This document shows positions 63,130-64,000 of a stretch of DNA of 64,000 nt, one piece after another (position 1 is the first letter of the stretch; each line of letters begins with the position of its first letter). This DNA is from Tatumella morbirosei. GTDB taxonomy: Bacteria; Pseudomonadota; Gammaproteobacteria; Enterobacterales; Enterobacteriaceae. The stretch is taken from assembly GCF_000757425.2 (NCBI RefSeq), contig NZ_JPKR02000003.1, forward strand, positions 1,550,001-1,614,000, written 5' to 3'. Made by a program: the position numbers and the translations under genes. The notes beneath the pieces are model-generated. The model saw only the letters and a program-made list of their open reading frames with translations, was not told the DNA's origin and searched no databases.

Positions 63130-64000
63130 TCAGACAGCGCTCTGAAAAATGACACCATCGGCTTTTTCTGTGTACTGAGAAAGGCGGTCAAAGTTCAGGT
63201 AACGATAAGTATCGCTGGCTGTTTTATCCACCTGAGCCATATAGTGTTGATATTCTTCCGGGGTTGGCAATTTGCCCAACAGAGAGGATACCGCCGCCAG
63301 TTCAGCGGACGCCAGATAAACATTGGCTCCGTTCCCTAAACGGTTAGGGAAGTTACGGGTAGAGGTAGAGACTACTGTTGCACCATCCGCTACGCGTGCC
63401 TGGTTACCCATACACAATGAACAGCCCGGAATTTCTATTCTGGCCCCACTCTTACCAAAGACGCTGTAGTAGCCCTCTTCAGTCAACTGAGCAGCATCCA
63501 TTTTCGTCGGTGGAGCCACCCACAGACGTGTTGGTAACTGACCTTTCTGGCTGTCCAGTAATTTCCCAGCCGCACGGAAATGCCCGATGTTAGTCATACA
63601 GGAACCAATAAACACTTCGTCAATTTTGGTTCCCTGAACATCAGAAAGCAGTCTGGCATCATCCGGATCGTTGGGTGCACACAGGATAGGCTGAGTGATT
63701 TCATCCAGATTAATGTCGATCACCGCTGCGTATTCGGCATCAGCATCGCCTTCAAGCAGTTGCGGATCGGCAAGCCATTTTTCCATTCCCTGAATACGAC
63801 GTTCGATGGTACGACGGTCACCGTAGCCTTCAGAAATCATCCATTTCAGTAGCACAATATTCGAGTTCAGATATTCGATAATCGGTGCTTTATCCAGTTT
63901 AATGGTACAGCCTGCGGCTGAACGTTCTGCTGAAGCATCGGAAAGTTCAAAAGCCTGTTCGGCTTTGAGATCCGGTAAACCTTCAATTTCCAAAATACGG
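63130..64000 (-). CDS. acnB: bifunctional aconitate hydratase 2 / 2-methylisocitrate dehydratase, C-terminal part
   Basis: AcnB is the main aconitase of the citric acid cycle; as apoprotein it also binds mRNA. Only the last 290 or so residues are in the window; the gene continues past the right edge. The part seen contains CSLCMGNQARV with two of the Fe-S cluster cysteines, the third in GSCMTNIGHFR, the conserved STSTRNFPNRLG with substrate-binding Arg, and the C terminus YTEKADGVIFQSAV. All match E. coli AcnB closely. Confidence 0.97.
   Translation of the reverse strand, partial: RILEIEGLPDLKAEQAFELSDASAERSAAGCTIKLDKAPIIEYLNSNIVLLKWMISEGYGDRRTIERRIQGMEKWLADPQLLEGDADAEYAAVIDINLDEITQPILCAPNDPDDARLLSDVQGTKIDEVFIGSCMTNIGHFRAAGKLLDSQKGQLPTRLWVAPPTKMDAAQLTEEGYYSVFGKSGARIEIPGCSLCMGNQARVADGATVVSTSTRNFPNRLGNGANVYLASAELAAVSSLLGKLPTPEEYQHYMAQVDKTASDTYRYLNFDRLSQYTEKADGVIFQSAV

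Overview
This window is core chromosome from a member of the Enterobacterales. Almost every protein is a close, near full-length match to its Escherichia coli counterpart, and the genes follow the E. coli order from rrsH back to acnB, inverted here. Base composition looks near 50 percent GC. Several genes present in the E. coli version of the interval are missing between conserved neighbours: nlpE/yaeF, ldcC, cdaR, btuF-yadS, fhuACDB, the yad fimbrial cluster, can and gcd. That reduced layout fits an Erwiniaceae-type genome (Erwinia, Pantoea or Tatumella group). The genus is an inference and cannot be fixed from this window.

Layout. 1-491: the 5' end of a 16S rRNA gene (minus strand) with its leader, boxA and tandem P2/P1 promoters. 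492-5440: gmhB, the MetJ-controlled methionine importer metNIQ, the lipoprotein rcsF and trmO. 5535-10789: proS, arfB, yaeQ, a degraded yaeP-like ORF, rof, tilS and a glyoxalase-fold gene. 10919-25663: a long minus-strand envelope and replication block (cdsA, rseP, bamA, skp, lpxD, fabZ, lpxA, lpxB, rnhB, dnaE, accA, with uppS at its head), linking lipid A, phospholipid, undecaprenyl and outer-membrane protein biogenesis. 25836-30530: dxr, frr, pyrH, tsf and rpsB with its autoregulatory leader. 30927-35957: map, glnD, dapD and a DUF3461 gene. 36040-43477: degP, dgt, mtnN, erpA, clcA and hemL. 43549-53560: mrcB, hrpB, thpR, sfsA, dksA, gluQ, pcnB and folK. 53650-55727: pantothenate genes panB, panC and panD. 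55771-64000: the YadGH ABC exporter, hpt, cueO behind a CueR-type promoter, yacC, speE-speD, yacL and the C-terminal part of acnB.

Most of the window is ordinary housekeeping DNA. I found no mobile element, prophage, CRISPR array, toxin-antitoxin locus or new multigene system. The points that deserve a second look are small. speE is broken by one extra base next to a run of eight G. ThpR has lost residues in both of its catalytic HxTx motifs. pcnB keeps the rare AUU start codon. yaeP has decayed after its first 15 codons. PBP1b ends in an almost pure polyglutamine tract coded by CAG/CAA repeats. A 400-base gap stands where can would be and holds a tiny ORF with a strong ribosome binding site.
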